Under the pieces are notes generated by a model. That model had not been told where the DNA came from. It did not search any database and saw only the letters and a program-made list of their open reading frames with translations. Of a DNA stretch of 64,000 nt, positions 9,007 through 18,448 are shown piece by piece. This DNA comes from an uncultured Prevotella sp. (GTDB lineage: Bacteria; Bacteroidota; Bacteroidia; Bacteroidales; Bacteroidaceae). The position numbers and the translations under genes were made by a program. Every line of letters starts with the position of its first letter. The stretch's first letter is position 1. The DNA is taken from contig CAMBOI010000004.1 of the NCBI GenBank assembly GCA_945869265.1, positions 54,456 through 118,455 on the forward strand. Direction: 5' to 3'.

Positions 9007-9696
9007 CTAATTCCTAATTATTTCTCCAACTTGCTCCGCAATTGCCTTCATACCCTTGATGCTGGGATGCCCATTGATTTTTTCGATATCATGGAGAACA
9101 ATGACGGGTATGTCGTAGTGTTTGCAGATAGTCTTTACCGATGTGTTGATTTCGTCAGACAGTTCGCTGTTGAGAATGAAAAATATCTCAACATTGGGAT
9201 AATGCTTCTTCAGACCGTCGAGCATACATGCCATGGCAGGGCGGAAAGTGTAAAGTTCCTTGTTTGTCCAATCGCCATATTTAAAATCTCCGATAGGGGA
9301 GTGGGCCCAACAATCGTTGGTGGCACCGAAGACGAGAATAATATCGGGGCAGCCGAGGTATTTGAGACGATTGACAAACGAGCGGTTGGAGTAGTCCTCG
9401 CGGTTATAACCCGTGAAGCACACCGTGGAGCCCGAGAACGAGTTGTTCTTATCCAGTCGCCAACCCTTTTTTGTTATCAACTGGTGCCACCAAGTCTGTT
9501 CCACTGTTGTCACGTCGGTGTTCTCGTGCTTTCCATTCCAATACCATACAGCATTGGAGTCGCACGAGAGATAATTCTCGAATGTGCTATATGAATCACC
9601 AAGTATCGACACTGCAGGTCGATATTCACGCAAAGACTGTGCCCAGGTCATGGACACAGTCATTACTGCTATTGCAAAAATAAATAATCTTTTCAC
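9007..9696 (-). CDS. secreted SGNH/GDSL-type hydrolase
   Basis: Signal peptide; SILGDSYSTFE (GDSY block) and C-terminal NGHPSIKGMKAIAEQ (catalytic Asp/His-like block). Confidence 0.75.
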   Translation of the reverse strand: MKRLFIFAIAVMTVSMTWAQSLREYRPAVSILGDSYSTFENYLSCDSNAVWYWNGKHENTDVTTVEQTWWHQLITKKGWRLDKNNSFSGSTVCFTGYNREDYSNRSFVNRLKYLGCPDIILVFGATNDCWAHSPIGDFKYGDWTNKELYTFRPAMACMLDGLKKHYPNVEIFFILNSELSDEINTSVKTICKHYDIPVIVLHDIEKINGHPSIKGMKAIAEQVGEIIRN

Positions 9697-9712
9697 AGAA
9701 CTTTATATAAAA

Positions 9713-11275
9713 TTAAAATCTATAGCCAAGTGTCAGCATCAGTTGATGACGCTTGTTGCTCACCTTGCACTGCTCAAAGTTGTTGTTGGGCAGACAATCA
9801 GTGTTCATATTGTCGGCATAATCGTAGAAGGGTGAGAACTTCCCGTTGGTGGTTGAATACTGATAAGCCAAGTCAATGTTGAATCTGTCGATGTTGTATC
9901 CCAAACCGGCTGTTACTCTGTAGGTGTCCTCCCAGTTGGTGAAATCAGACTGCGACTGATAGAACACGCCATAGGAGTCGAGAGTACCGTCCTTGGCACC
10001 GCTCTTGTTGTACATCGGAGACACATAATTGAAACCAAGACGGACGGCAAGGGCAGGATCGGGCTTGAATTCAGCTCCCACCTTGAGTGTAGAAACACCT
10101 TTGAGAGTGTTCTTGGTGTGCTGGTTGGTGGCATATTCGCTATAGCTTTCCTCGTTGCCATAGTAGTCGTAACCATCTATCACACGAGTGTCGGCAGTGG
10201 AATAGTCGGCATATTCATAGGATAGACCGAGGGCGAGGTTGTTGCCAACGGTATGTCCGAGGCTTGCACCGAATTTCCACGGAGTATAGAGCTTAAACTC
10301 GTATGACTCATTTGAATCGGGATCATACAACTCTTGTGATACACCACTATTGAGAAGCGACATACTTGTGTAGTTGCTTGTTGTAAGTTTATACCATGTC
10401 GGAGTAGAAACCGACAAACCGATGCGGAATGGAGATTCTGCCACAGGGCGGAAGATTATACCAGCCTTGATGTCAACGCCATTACCAGTGATTTTCCTTG
10501 TGTCCATCACCTCAACAGTGCTGTTACCAAGAGTCTCGATATAGTCGGAGAATCCATTATAGTGGACATCCTGCACGCCAACAGTTAATCCCCAATAGAA
10601 TCGGTTGTTGACATTTCCGCTGATGTTGAAGTCATATCTGCCGATGTATCCCGACTGTGCACGATACATGTCGTAGGCATCGCCGTCATATCCATAGAAG
10701 GTGCCGTTGCCATCGGCATCCTCTTCGTAATTGATATTGTTGGCATACAGATAATCCAACTGACTAAACTGTATATAGTCGGAGAGGATAGTGCCGTCTT
10801 TATCAAAATACAGGAAGTCGTCATTTGAAGCAAACTTATTGTAAGTCAGCTTGTTCTGCGATGAACCATTAAGGTTTCCTACAGCATTCAGAATCTGATT
10901 GAAATTGCGGCTCTTGGAGTAGTTGAACGCAAAATTCAGGAATGAATTACTGTTGGTGCGCATGCTATAAACAAAGCCGGCCTGATCGAAACTCGGCACC
11001 GTCTTATGGTCGGAACCGTAGGTGGTGACATCCTGTTGAGAGGATAGACCGAAAGAGATGTTGACCGACGAACTGCGGAACAGTCCGATGCCCGCAGGGT
11101 TGGTGCTGATGGTGGAGATGTCGGCACCCAATGCCTCCATAGCTCCACCCATACCGATGTATCTTGCAGTACCCGTAAGTTCGGGTTTCATCAGGTTGGC
11201 ATTTTCGTATGTCTCTTGACCATTGGCAGCTATTGCAGTCATTGCCAATAATCCAAATAATATCTTTTTCTTCAT
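9713..11275 (-). CDS. outer membrane protein, OmpP1/FadL-transport-like family
   Basis: Signal peptide, ARYIGMGGAMEALGADISTISTNPAGIGLFRSS motif, C-terminal aromatic beta-strand (LMLTLGYRF). Confidence 0.75.
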   Translation of the reverse strand: MKKKILFGLLAMTAIAANGQETYENANLMKPELTGTARYIGMGGAMEALGADISTISTNPAGIGLFRSSSVNISFGLSSQQDVTTYGSDHKTVPSFDQAGFVYSMRTNSNSFLNFAFNYSKSRNFNQILNAVGNLNGSSQNKLTYNKFASNDDFLYFDKDGTILSDYIQFSQLDYLYANNINYEEDADGNGTFYGYDGDAYDMYRAQSGYIGRYDFNISGNVNNRFYWGLTVGVQDVHYNGFSDYIETLGNSTVEVMDTRKITGNGVDIKAGIIFRPVAESPFRIGLSVSTPTWYKLTTSNYTSMSLLNSGVSQELYDPDSNESYEFKLYTPWKFGASLGHTVGNNLALGLSYEYADYSTADTRVIDGYDYYGNEESYSEYATNQHTKNTLKGVSTLKVGAEFKPDPALAVRLGFNYVSPMYNKSGAKDGTLDSYGVFYQSQSDFTNWEDTYRVTAGLGYNIDRFNIDLAYQYSTTNGKFSPFYDYADNMNTDCLPNNNFEQCKVSNKRHQLMLTLGYRF

Positions 11276-11300
11276 AATTCTTAATTTTTAATTAATCAAC

Positions 11301-12296
11301 TTATCTTCTTCCACCATGACCGATGCTACCTCCAGAGCGTGAACCACCGGCACTGATACCGCCGCCACGACTTCCGCCAAAACTGCCGCCGCTACTGAAA
11401 CTGCCACTGCGTGAGCTGCTGGAGCTACTGTAATTTTGATTGCGACCGGAAGAAGCATTGATGTTGTTCCTTTGATAAGAAACGTTGCGGTTGGAATTGT
11501 TGTATCTGTTGGATGTTCCGCTTCGTGTAATCACACTGTTGCTTCTATCCCTGTTGGCAATTCCGGAACTGATGCTGCGTCCAGAACCGAATGCCGATTT
11601 AGGTCGGCCATAAGAACCATTGCCATGATTGGCAGTACCGGCACGGCCTGTGCCATAGTATCTGGTGCCGCCACCGCCGCCGCCATATACAGGATAGTAG
11701 TGACCATGCCATCCCCAATCGTAGTAGTGGTGCCATCCTCCATACCATCCGGCATAGCCGTAGAACCACGGGTCGTACCATCCTCCATACCATCCTCCAT
11801 AGCCGTAGAACCACGGGTCATACCAAAGGCTGTATGGGCCATACCATGATGAATAATACCATGGGTCGTAGTATGAGCTCCATCCATACCAGCGATTGAA
11901 TCGTCCGTCGTTGTATCCACGCCAGTAGGCATTGCTGCACTGGTATCCGTCCCACATTTCCATCATTCGGGTGTATTTGTAGTCGTCATTCAGGATTGAG
12001 TCGCGCTTTGACTTTCCTTTCTTGACGTTTACAGTAGCAATCTCGTTGCCAAGCGAATCAATAGCCACCACCTGACTGCCATCCTTTAGTTGGTTTTCCC
12101 AACATTCAGTGTGGCGACGGTTGTAGTCGTCAACACTACGGTTGCTGCCTGAGTAGTAGGTATCCTTAGGCATTCCATAAACCTTCTTTGCCTTTTCCAC
12201 ATTCTTCTTGGTAGGAACGAAATACATATCGTCCTGCGCATTCATGGTAAGTGGCATTGCAGCCACTAAAGCTAAGAGAATAAATGGTCTTTTCAT
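11301..12296 (-). CDS. secreted Trp/Tyr/Gly-rich low-complexity protein
   Basis: Signal-peptide-like N-terminus from internal Met (MKRPFILLALVAAMPLTMNA); repeats WYDPWFYGY.GWYGG and Ser/Gly-rich C-terminus. Confidence 0.65.
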   Translation of the reverse strand: MKRPFILLALVAAMPLTMNAQDDMYFVPTKKNVEKAKKVYGMPKDTYYSGSNRSVDDYNRRHTECWENQLKDGSQVVAIDSLGNEIATVNVKKGKSKRDSILNDDYKYTRMMEMWDGYQCSNAYWRGYNDGRFNRWYGWSSYYDPWYYSSWYGPYSLWYDPWFYGYGGWYGGWYDPWFYGYAGWYGGWHHYYDWGWHGHYYPVYGGGGGGTRYYGTGRAGTANHGNGSYGRPKSAFGSGRSISSGIANRDRSNSVITRSGTSNRYNNSNRNVSYQRNNINASSGRNQNYSSSSSSRSGSFSSGGSFGGSRGGGISAGGSRSGGSIGHGGRR

Positions 12297-12421
12297 ATCT
12301 TTTTTCTCCTTATTATTAAAATTAATAAATAATATTGTTTTCTGCTGCAAAGATACGAACAAATACTGTATGTTTAAAGAGGTTTTTCCTAAAAATGTGG
12401 GGGAAATCCCTATAATATCAT

Positions 12422-12922
12422 TCAGCGCTTCTTTTCTTTATGAGGTTTGTTCTCTTTTGCGGCTTTCTTTTCTTTCTTGGGCTTCTCTACAGGTTGTTCC
12501 TCCTCAATACCCATATATACGGGAGTGAATGTGAAATCAGCCTTTGTAAGATAGCGGACATCATATCCGCCCTTAGCCTTGATGGTATATGTATCTTTTA
12601 GTTTCTTGAGCTTTTTCTCGGCTTGTTTTTGGTTTTTGCCAAACAACACCACACACGTGCGGTTGGGCATTTTTATCGAGTTGAAATAACCCTTCAGTTG
12701 TGCGGAATATTGCTCACGACCCAACAAAAACTGTGTTTTGGAGTCAATCCATGTGCTGTCCACCATCTGTATGTCGGTGAAATACACGGTTGAGTCGGCA
12801 AACGAGGCAGAGAAGCCAAAAAGGTATCTTGGAGCAACCTTACCCTTGGCGTTGACCTGCAATGCCAATCCTGAACATAATAATATCAGTGCCGCAATGG
12901 CAATCTTAATGCAATTTTTCAT
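12422..12922 (-). CDS. hypothetical secreted protein with Lys-rich C-terminus
   Basis: Signal peptide MKNCIKIAIAALILLCSGLALQVNA; conserved-looking domain then PKKEKKAAKENKPHKEKKR tail. Confidence 0.6.
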   Translation of the reverse strand: MKNCIKIAIAALILLCSGLALQVNAKGKVAPRYLFGFSASFADSTVYFTDIQMVDSTWIDSKTQFLLGREQYSAQLKGYFNSIKMPNRTCVVLFGKNQKQAEKKLKKLKDTYTIKAKGGYDVRYLTKADFTFTPVYMGIEEEQPVEKPKKEKKAAKENKPHKEKKR

Positions 12923-12966
12923 TTATTCAATTTTATATTCTTAATGTCATTCATTATTATTTATGG

Positions 12967-13830
12967 CTAACCTCCGAGATAGGCCTTCAGAACATTGCTA
13001 TTCGAACTGTTTCGCAACTTGCGTATTGCCTTTTCCCTTATTTGTCTAACGCGTTCGCGTGTCAGACCGTATCTCGTACCTATCTCCTCAAGTGTTTTCT
13101 CTTGGGTGTCGATGCCATAGAAGTCCTTTATCACAAGTCTTTCGCGCTCCTTGAGAGTGCTGAGCACCTTTCGCAGTTCCTCGCGCAGTGATTCCTGAAG
13201 CAGTTCGTTATCAACGGTAGGAGCATTGGTGTCTGCCATCACATCGAGCATGCTGCCGCCGTCATCATCCGAAAATGGGGCATCCACCGACACTTGGCGT
13301 GTGTTAGCCTTGAGTGCGTCGTCCACCTTTTCCTCGGGAATATCTGTGCTGGCAGCTATTTCCTCAACAGACGGGCGTCGCTCGAATTCCTGCTCAAACT
13401 TGTTGAGAGCTTTGTTAATCTTGTTTACCGAGCCCACCTGATTGAGTGGTAATCTCACGATGCGGCTCTGTTCGGCTATGGCCTGGAGAATGCTCTGTCT
13501 GATCCACCAGACGGCATAGGATATGAACTTAAATCCTCGTGTCTCGTCGAATTTCTCAGCAGCTTTAATCAATCCAACGTTTCCCTCGTTGATGAGGTCG
13601 GGGAGCGTAAGACCCTGGTTCTGATATTGCTTTGCCACTGACACGACAAATCTGAGATTGGCTTTTGTCAACCTTTCGAGTGCCTTGCGGTCACCCTTGC
13701 GTATCTGCTGGGCGAGCTCCACTTCTTCGTCCACTGTCAAGAGCTCTTCTTTTCCGATTTCCTGTAGGTATTTCTCTAAGGAAGCGCTCTCGCGGTTGGT
13801 GATTGATTTGATAATCTTCAGTTGTCTCAT
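12967..13830 (-). CDS. rpoD: RNA polymerase primary sigma factor
   Basis: [32 protein letters not shown]...; region 2 ([37 protein letters not shown]) and region 4 helix-turn-helix; about 287 aa as typical in Bacteroidota. Confidence 0.95.
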   Translation of the reverse strand: MRQLKIIKSITNRESASLEKYLQEIGKEELLTVDEEVELAQQIRKGDRKALERLTKANLRFVVSVAKQYQNQGLTLPDLINEGNVGLIKAAEKFDETRGFKFISYAVWWIRQSILQAIAEQSRIVRLPLNQVGSVNKINKALNKFEQEFERRPSVEEIAASTDIPEEKVDDALKANTRQVSVDAPFSDDDGGSMLDVMADTNAPTVDNELLQESLREELRKVLSTLKERERLVIKDFYGIDTQEKTLEEIGTRYGLTRERVRQIREKAIRKLRNSSNSNVLKAYLGG

Positions 13831-13894
13831 CTTCGGCTACTATTTAGTTAAAGGAATACTGGCTTTTTGAGCCTATCAAATGCAAAACTATAAC

Positions 13895-13938
13895 AAAAAA
13901 ACGGAAACACCAAAGGAGTGCTCCGTTTTTTTGTTTTT
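13895..13938 (-). terminator. intrinsic terminator between protease and sigma factor genes
   Basis: aaaaaacgga...tccgtttttt stem with T run on either strand. Confidence 0.7.
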
Positions 13939-13975
13939 TTTAACCGTTACTTGGCATATTCCTTGCATATTCAGC

Positions 13976-15424
13976 TTATTCCTGTAATGGAACAGCAAAA
14001 TAACCCTTCTTGCCAGTAGGATAGATACCTTGGATGTAGAGCACGGGTTCCTTGCTGGTGGAGGCGTCCTTAACAACCCTCTGCAGGTCGTCAATGCTCT
14101 TGATTGACTCGTCGTTCACCTTCTGGATGATGAACCCTCTACCAATTCCAGCATCGGCGAGTTTGCCCTTGTTCACCTTCAGCACTTCAAGTCCGTAGGT
14201 GATATTCATCTGCTTCTTGGTATCCTCGGTCACAGGGCGGAACGCTGCGTCGAGCACATCGAGATCAGCCTTCTGCACCATCTTGGTTGTTCCCTGCTCG
14301 TTCTTCAGTGTGATGGTCTTGGTCACTTTCTTCTTGTTGTGCAGGTAAGTAAGTGTGAGTTTGTCGCCAGGACGCTTCTTGGCCATCAGTTCTTGTAGCT
14401 CTGCCATCTTGGTGAGTTTCTGGCCATCGGCCTCAATGATTACGTCGCCAGTCTGAACACCAGCATCGGCTGCCGCTCCGTCGTCAACAACCTTTGCAAC
14501 ATATATACCCTCCATAGTGCCGAGGTCAACCTCCTTGCCTTGTTCCTTCTGTGCATCCACCCAGTTCTTCACGTCGCCGCCCTGAATTCCGAGCAATGCG
14601 CGCTGCACTGTGCCATACTGCTTGAGGTCGTCAACCACCTTGTTCATAATGGTGGTGGGGATGGCAAAACCATAGCCGCTGTATGCTCCTGTCGGAGAAT
14701 AGAGCATGGCGTTGATACCAACCAGTTCGCCGCGGGTGTTCACCAACGCTCCACCAGAGTTACCCTGGTTGATGGCAGCATCGGTTTGGATGAACGACTC
14801 AACACCGTTGGCACCGAGTGAACGAGCTTTGGCACTTACGATACCGGCGGTGACGGTGTTGTTAAGACCGAGAGGGTTGCCCACTGCTAATACCCATTCG
14901 CCAATCTTCAGGTCGTTGCTGTTGGCAATGGTGATGGCAGGCAGATTCTTGCCATTTATTTTTATAAGGGCAAGGTCGGTAGTCTTGTCAGCACCGATGA
15001 TGCGTGCCGAATATTCGCTGTTGTCATTGAGAGTAACAGTGAGTTCGTCAGCACCGTCAACAACGTGGTTGTTGGTTACAATGTATCCGTCGGCGGAGAT
15101 TATGACACCCGAACCGGCAGCCTCCTTCTTGGGAGTCTGAATCTGTCGTTTCTGTGTACCTCCATTGCCACGTCCGAAGAAACCTCCGAATGGGTCGCTG
15201 AAGAAATCGCTGAACGGATCGCTCTGTACGTCAACAGTCTTTATCTTACTGTTCTGCACATACTTAATATACACAACAGACGGCAGAGCCTTCTCGGCTG
15301 CATAGGTTAGATCTACAGGTTGTCCTGCTGGTGTAGCTGCTTCAGCCTTGTTGAAGGCAGCCACAGAAAATACTATTGCCACGAGGCAAATCACTGGAAT
15401 AATGTAATTAACAATCTTTTTCAT
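13976..15424 (-). CDS. periplasmic serine protease, Deg/HtrA family
   Basis: TNNHVVDGADE, DLALIKI, QTDAAINQGNSGGALVN catalytic motifs plus two PDZ-like domains; start probably at MKKIVNYIIPVICLVA. Confidence 0.93.
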   Translation of the reverse strand: MKKIVNYIIPVICLVAIVFSVAAFNKAEAATPAGQPVDLTYAAEKALPSVVYIKYVQNSKIKTVDVQSDPFSDFFSDPFGGFFGRGNGGTQKRQIQTPKKEAAGSGVIISADGYIVTNNHVVDGADELTVTLNDNSEYSARIIGADKTTDLALIKINGKNLPAITIANSNDLKIGEWVLAVGNPLGLNNTVTAGIVSAKARSLGANGVESFIQTDAAINQGNSGGALVNTRGELVGINAMLYSPTGAYSGYGFAIPTTIMNKVVDDLKQYGTVQRALLGIQGGDVKNWVDAQKEQGKEVDLGTMEGIYVAKVVDDGAAADAGVQTGDVIIEADGQKLTKMAELQELMAKKRPGDKLTLTYLHNKKKVTKTITLKNEQGTTKMVQKADLDVLDAAFRPVTEDTKKQMNITYGLEVLKVNKGKLADAGIGRGFIIQKVNDESIKSIDDLQRVVKDASTSKEPVLYIQGIYPTGKKGYFAVPLQE

Positions 15425-15612
15425 CTTCTTAGATATTAAATGTTTTACTATTTTCATGTTATTGAAATCGGGTGCAAATATAATGGCAAAAATTGTAAAA
15501 CTGACAAATTGGCGTAAATATTTGTTACAATTTAACAGTTGGTCTTCTATAGTTAACCACCTTTTGAATTTAAGCACTTAACATTGAAAAAAAGAAAAAA
15601 GTGCCAAAATGT

Positions 15613-15643
15613 TTTGTTGTTTTGACTTTTTTCATTATCTTTG
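15613..15643 (+). promoter_or_regulatory. Bacteroidota-type promoter for rnpB
   Basis: TTTG (15613-15616) - N19 - TATCTTTG (15636-15643), matching TTTG-N19-TAnnTTTG. Confidence 0.8.
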
Positions 15644-15650
15644 CATTTTG

Positions 15651-16034
15651 AAAGCACTGTCCTGGTCTGCCGCTGGCGGATTTTTATGGTCTGCGAGAGG
15701 AAAGTCCGGGCAGCTTAGGGTGTCCCACTTGTGAAAATGCAAGCTATTGGCGACAGTAGGTTAAGGTAGAAGAAAACAACCGCCGGTGCCTTGGTGCAGG
15801 TAAGGGTGAGAAGGTGGTGTAAGAGACCACCAGCGGTCGGGTGATCGGCCGGCTGTGCCGTCTGGGAGCTGCAAGTTCATGTAAACCGCCGTCTGAGGGT
15901 TGCCCGCCCGATTGACTTTGTCTTCGGCGGAGGGTAGAATGCTTGAGCCGTGTGGTGACATACGGATTAGATAAATGGCAGACACCTTATTATATATAAG
16001 GCAACAGAACCCGGCTTATAGGGGCAGTGCTTTC
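15651..16034 (+). ncRNA. rnpB: RNase P RNA component
   Basis: Conserved GAGAGGAAAGTCCGGGC near 5' end, ACAGAACCCGGCTTATA near 3' end; terminal AAAGCACTGTCCT...GGGGCAGTGCTTT pairing. Confidence 0.95.
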
Positions 16035-16060
16035 TTTTTTTTAATTCTTAATCAATAAGT

Positions 16061-17380
16061 GTGATGTATAAAAGAATAATTCGTTTTCTGCAAGTTGATA
16101 TATGGCGTGTGTCTTCCGAAGACATGTCTCCTTTGAAGTACTTCTGTCTTGAGATATTGAAGAAGGTGATGCTCGCCGTGAAGTTCTTCTCCACCAAGCG
16201 CGTGATGAACGATGCCTCGGCCCTCACTTATTCCACTCTGCTTGCCATTGTTCCGATACTCGCCGTTGTATTTGCAGTGGCAAGGGGATTCGGCTATAAC
16301 AAGTATATAGAGATATGGTTTCGCGATGCATTTCGTTCCCAGCCCCAGGCTGCCGATGTCATCGTGGGTTTTGTCAATAGTTATCTTATTCACACCAAAA
16401 GCGGGGTGTTTCTTGGTTTTGGTCTTGTGTTCATGCTTTACACGGTGATAATGCTTATCACCAATATCGAGAAGACATTCAATGATATATGGCAAGTGAA
16501 GAAGAAAAGGAGTATTTTCCGCACCTTTACCGACTACTTTGCGCTGATGTTCATAATTCCAATAGTCATTGTCGTCACTTCGGGTATAAGTATTTTCTTT
16601 GCCACTCTTACGGGATCGTTGCCCGATTTGTTTCTGATTACCCCGGCTCTCGGTTTCTTGCTCGACCTCTCGCCCTATGTTCTGATGTCGGCATTGTTCA
16701 TAGCCTTGTATGTATTCATGCCCAACACCCACGTCAAAGTGAGGTCGTGTATTGTCCCGGGAATATTGTCTGGTGTGGCAATGCAGTGGTTGCAGTTGGT
16801 GTATATCCATTCCCAGATATGGGTGTCGTCATATAATGCCATTTATGGTTCGTTCGCCGCCTTGCCTCTCTTCATGCTGTGGGTGCAGATTTCGTGGACA
16901 ATATGTCTCTTTGGTGCCGAACTAAGCTATACGAGTCAGAATCTCGACTATTATGATTTCAACACCGTGACATCCGACATTAGCCATCGCTTCCAGATTG
17001 TCATTTACACCATGCTCATGGGGCACATCTGCCGTCGTTTTGACGAGGGTGGCACTCCATATACAATAAATGAATTGCGCGACAAGACGGGTGTGCCCAT
17101 CCGTGTTGTCAACGACTTGATGTATAATCTTGTTGAGGCTCATCTCGCCATTGAGATAACATCAGATGAAAAGGGCGAACCCTCACGCTTTGTCCCTGCC
17201 ATGTCAGTTGATAAACTCAGTCTTGGCATTATGATCGACAGTATCGAGTCGAGCGGGAAATGGCAGTTGGAGTGGTTTCGCCAAAATCTCGTGCAGTCCC
17301 AATGGCTTAAGGCCATCTCCGTACGCAGTAACTATCTCAAGCAGTCGCGCGAACTTCTTCTGAAGGATTTCTGTATCTAA
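16061..17380 (+). CDS. YihY/BrkB-family inner membrane protein
   Basis: Multi-TM; DASALTYSTLLAIVPILAVVFAVARGFGY and GSFAALPLFMLWVQISWTICLFGAELSY motifs. Confidence 0.9.
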   Translation: MMYKRIIRFLQVDIWRVSSEDMSPLKYFCLEILKKVMLAVKFFSTKRVMNDASALTYSTLLAIVPILAVVFAVARGFGYNKYIEIWFRDAFRSQPQAADVIVGFVNSYLIHTKSGVFLGFGLVFMLYTVIMLITNIEKTFNDIWQVKKKRSIFRTFTDYFALMFIIPIVIVVTSGISIFFATLTGSLPDLFLITPALGFLLDLSPYVLMSALFIALYVFMPNTHVKVRSCIVPGILSGVAMQWLQLVYIHSQIWVSSYNAIYGSFAALPLFMLWVQISWTICLFGAELSYTSQNLDYYDFNTVTSDISHRFQIVIYTMLMGHICRRFDEGGTPYTINELRDKTGVPIRVVNDLMYNLVEAHLAIEITSDEKGEPSRFVPAMSVDKLSLGIMIDSIESSGKWQLEWFRQNLVQSQWLKAISVRSNYLKQSRELLLKDFCI

Positions 17381-17415
17381 TTGCTTTGTGTACGTTCAAC
17401 ACAAAAGACATTAAT

Positions 17416-17859
17416 CTAAACATCCTTCAGCAGTTTGTCCAGAAAGTCATTGAGATCCTCGTCAAGACCTTCCATAAGGTCAGGGTCGATGATGACGGTG
17501 TCGTCGTCAACTACATACAGTTCCGCGATGTTCTCTTTGTCCTCGTCTTCGAGTACGAAAGAGTAGGGGCGGATGATGGCAAGATTCTCTACCAAATCCT
17601 TTTCATGTTCAATACATTTGCGCAATTGCTTGGCAACCTCGTTATAGAAGTTGTCGTCTTGGTTGTTTATCCATTTCTCAACGATCACTCGGGTTATCTC
17701 CTGGTCGTCATCGTTGAATGCCACAAGCTCGCCTGTCTCCTGGTTGACACGTATGTGGATGTCTGTAAAAATGGTAGCCTCCTCGGACGAAGGAAACTTG
17801 TCTGCCACCTTCTTGATGGCACGCTCGATTTGCTGGATTGTCTGCTCTGATGTTTTCAT
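17416..17859 (-). CDS. hypothetical acidic protein
   Basis: 147 aa, well-behaved coding sequence, no family recognised. Confidence 0.6.
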   Translation of the reverse strand: MKTSEQTIQQIERAIKKVADKFPSSEEATIFTDIHIRVNQETGELVAFNDDDQEITRVIVEKWINNQDDNFYNEVAKQLRKCIEHEKDLVENLAIIRPYSFVLEDEDKENIAELYVVDDDTVIIDPDLMEGLDEDLNDFLDKLLKDV

Positions 17860-17958
17860 AATTCACTGCTATTTTCAGTTTGCAAGGACAAAATTATATA
17901 AAAAAAATGAAAACTGCAAACGATTACGAACTTTTTTGCAAAAAAATGATGTTTTTTG

Positions 17959-17989
17959 TTTGATAATTGGAAAAGTCGTAGTACCTTTG
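17959..17989 (+). promoter_or_regulatory. consensus Bacteroidota promoter of rseC/rnf operon
   Basis: TTTG (17959-17962) - N19 - TACCTTTG (17982-17989). Confidence 0.75.
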
Positions 17990-17995
17990 CACTTG

Positions 17996-18418
17996 ATGAA
18001 AAGCAAAATCACACATAAAGGTGTCGTTGAGTGTATCACGAATGACATGGTCAGGGTGCGCATAGTACAGACGTCTGCATGTGCCGCCTGCAAGGTGGCT
18101 GGACACTGTGCCGCATCGGAGAGCAAGGTCAAGATAATCGACGTCGTTACTGCCGATGCTTCATCCTACAACATTGGTGACAATGTTATGGTGTCGGTGT
18201 CTGAGCGTTCTGCCCACAAGGCTCTGTTGGTGGGTTTCGGATTGCCTTTTGTGGTGATGATGTTTGCGCTTTTCCTTACGATGTGGATAACCTCAGATGA
18301 GACTTTGTCAGCATTAGTGGGACTTGGAGCTCTTATACCTTATTATATAATAATATGGCTCTTCCGCTCTCGTATAGGAAACAGTGTGAAGTTCAGTGTT
18401 GAAAAACTTTTAGAATAA
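17996..18418 (+). CDS. rseC: SoxR-reducing system / sigma-E regulator RseC family protein
   Basis: MKSKITHKGVVECITNDMVRVRIVQTSACAACKVAGHCAASESK (CxxCxxxxxC) plus two TM; directly upstream of rnf genes. Confidence 0.85.
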   Translation: MKSKITHKGVVECITNDMVRVRIVQTSACAACKVAGHCAASESKVKIIDVVTADASSYNIGDNVMVSVSERSAHKALLVGFGLPFVVMMFALFLTMWITSDETLSALVGLGALIPYYIIIWLFRSRIGNSVKFSVEKLLE

Positions 18419-18448
18419 GAAACAAACAAAAAAATAAAGTAGTAAAGT

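Noticed and set aside
11436-11849. Repetitive plus-strand ORF (VVPSSIPSSIAVEPRV)
   Set aside because: Simply the complement of the aromatic repeats in the minus-strand gene.
15761-15985. 74-aa minus ORF within rnpB
   Set aside because: Lies entirely inside the RNase P RNA gene; not coding.
16052-16810. 252-aa minus ORF opposite the YihY/BrkB gene
   Set aside because: Antisense shadow ORF with no protein-like features.
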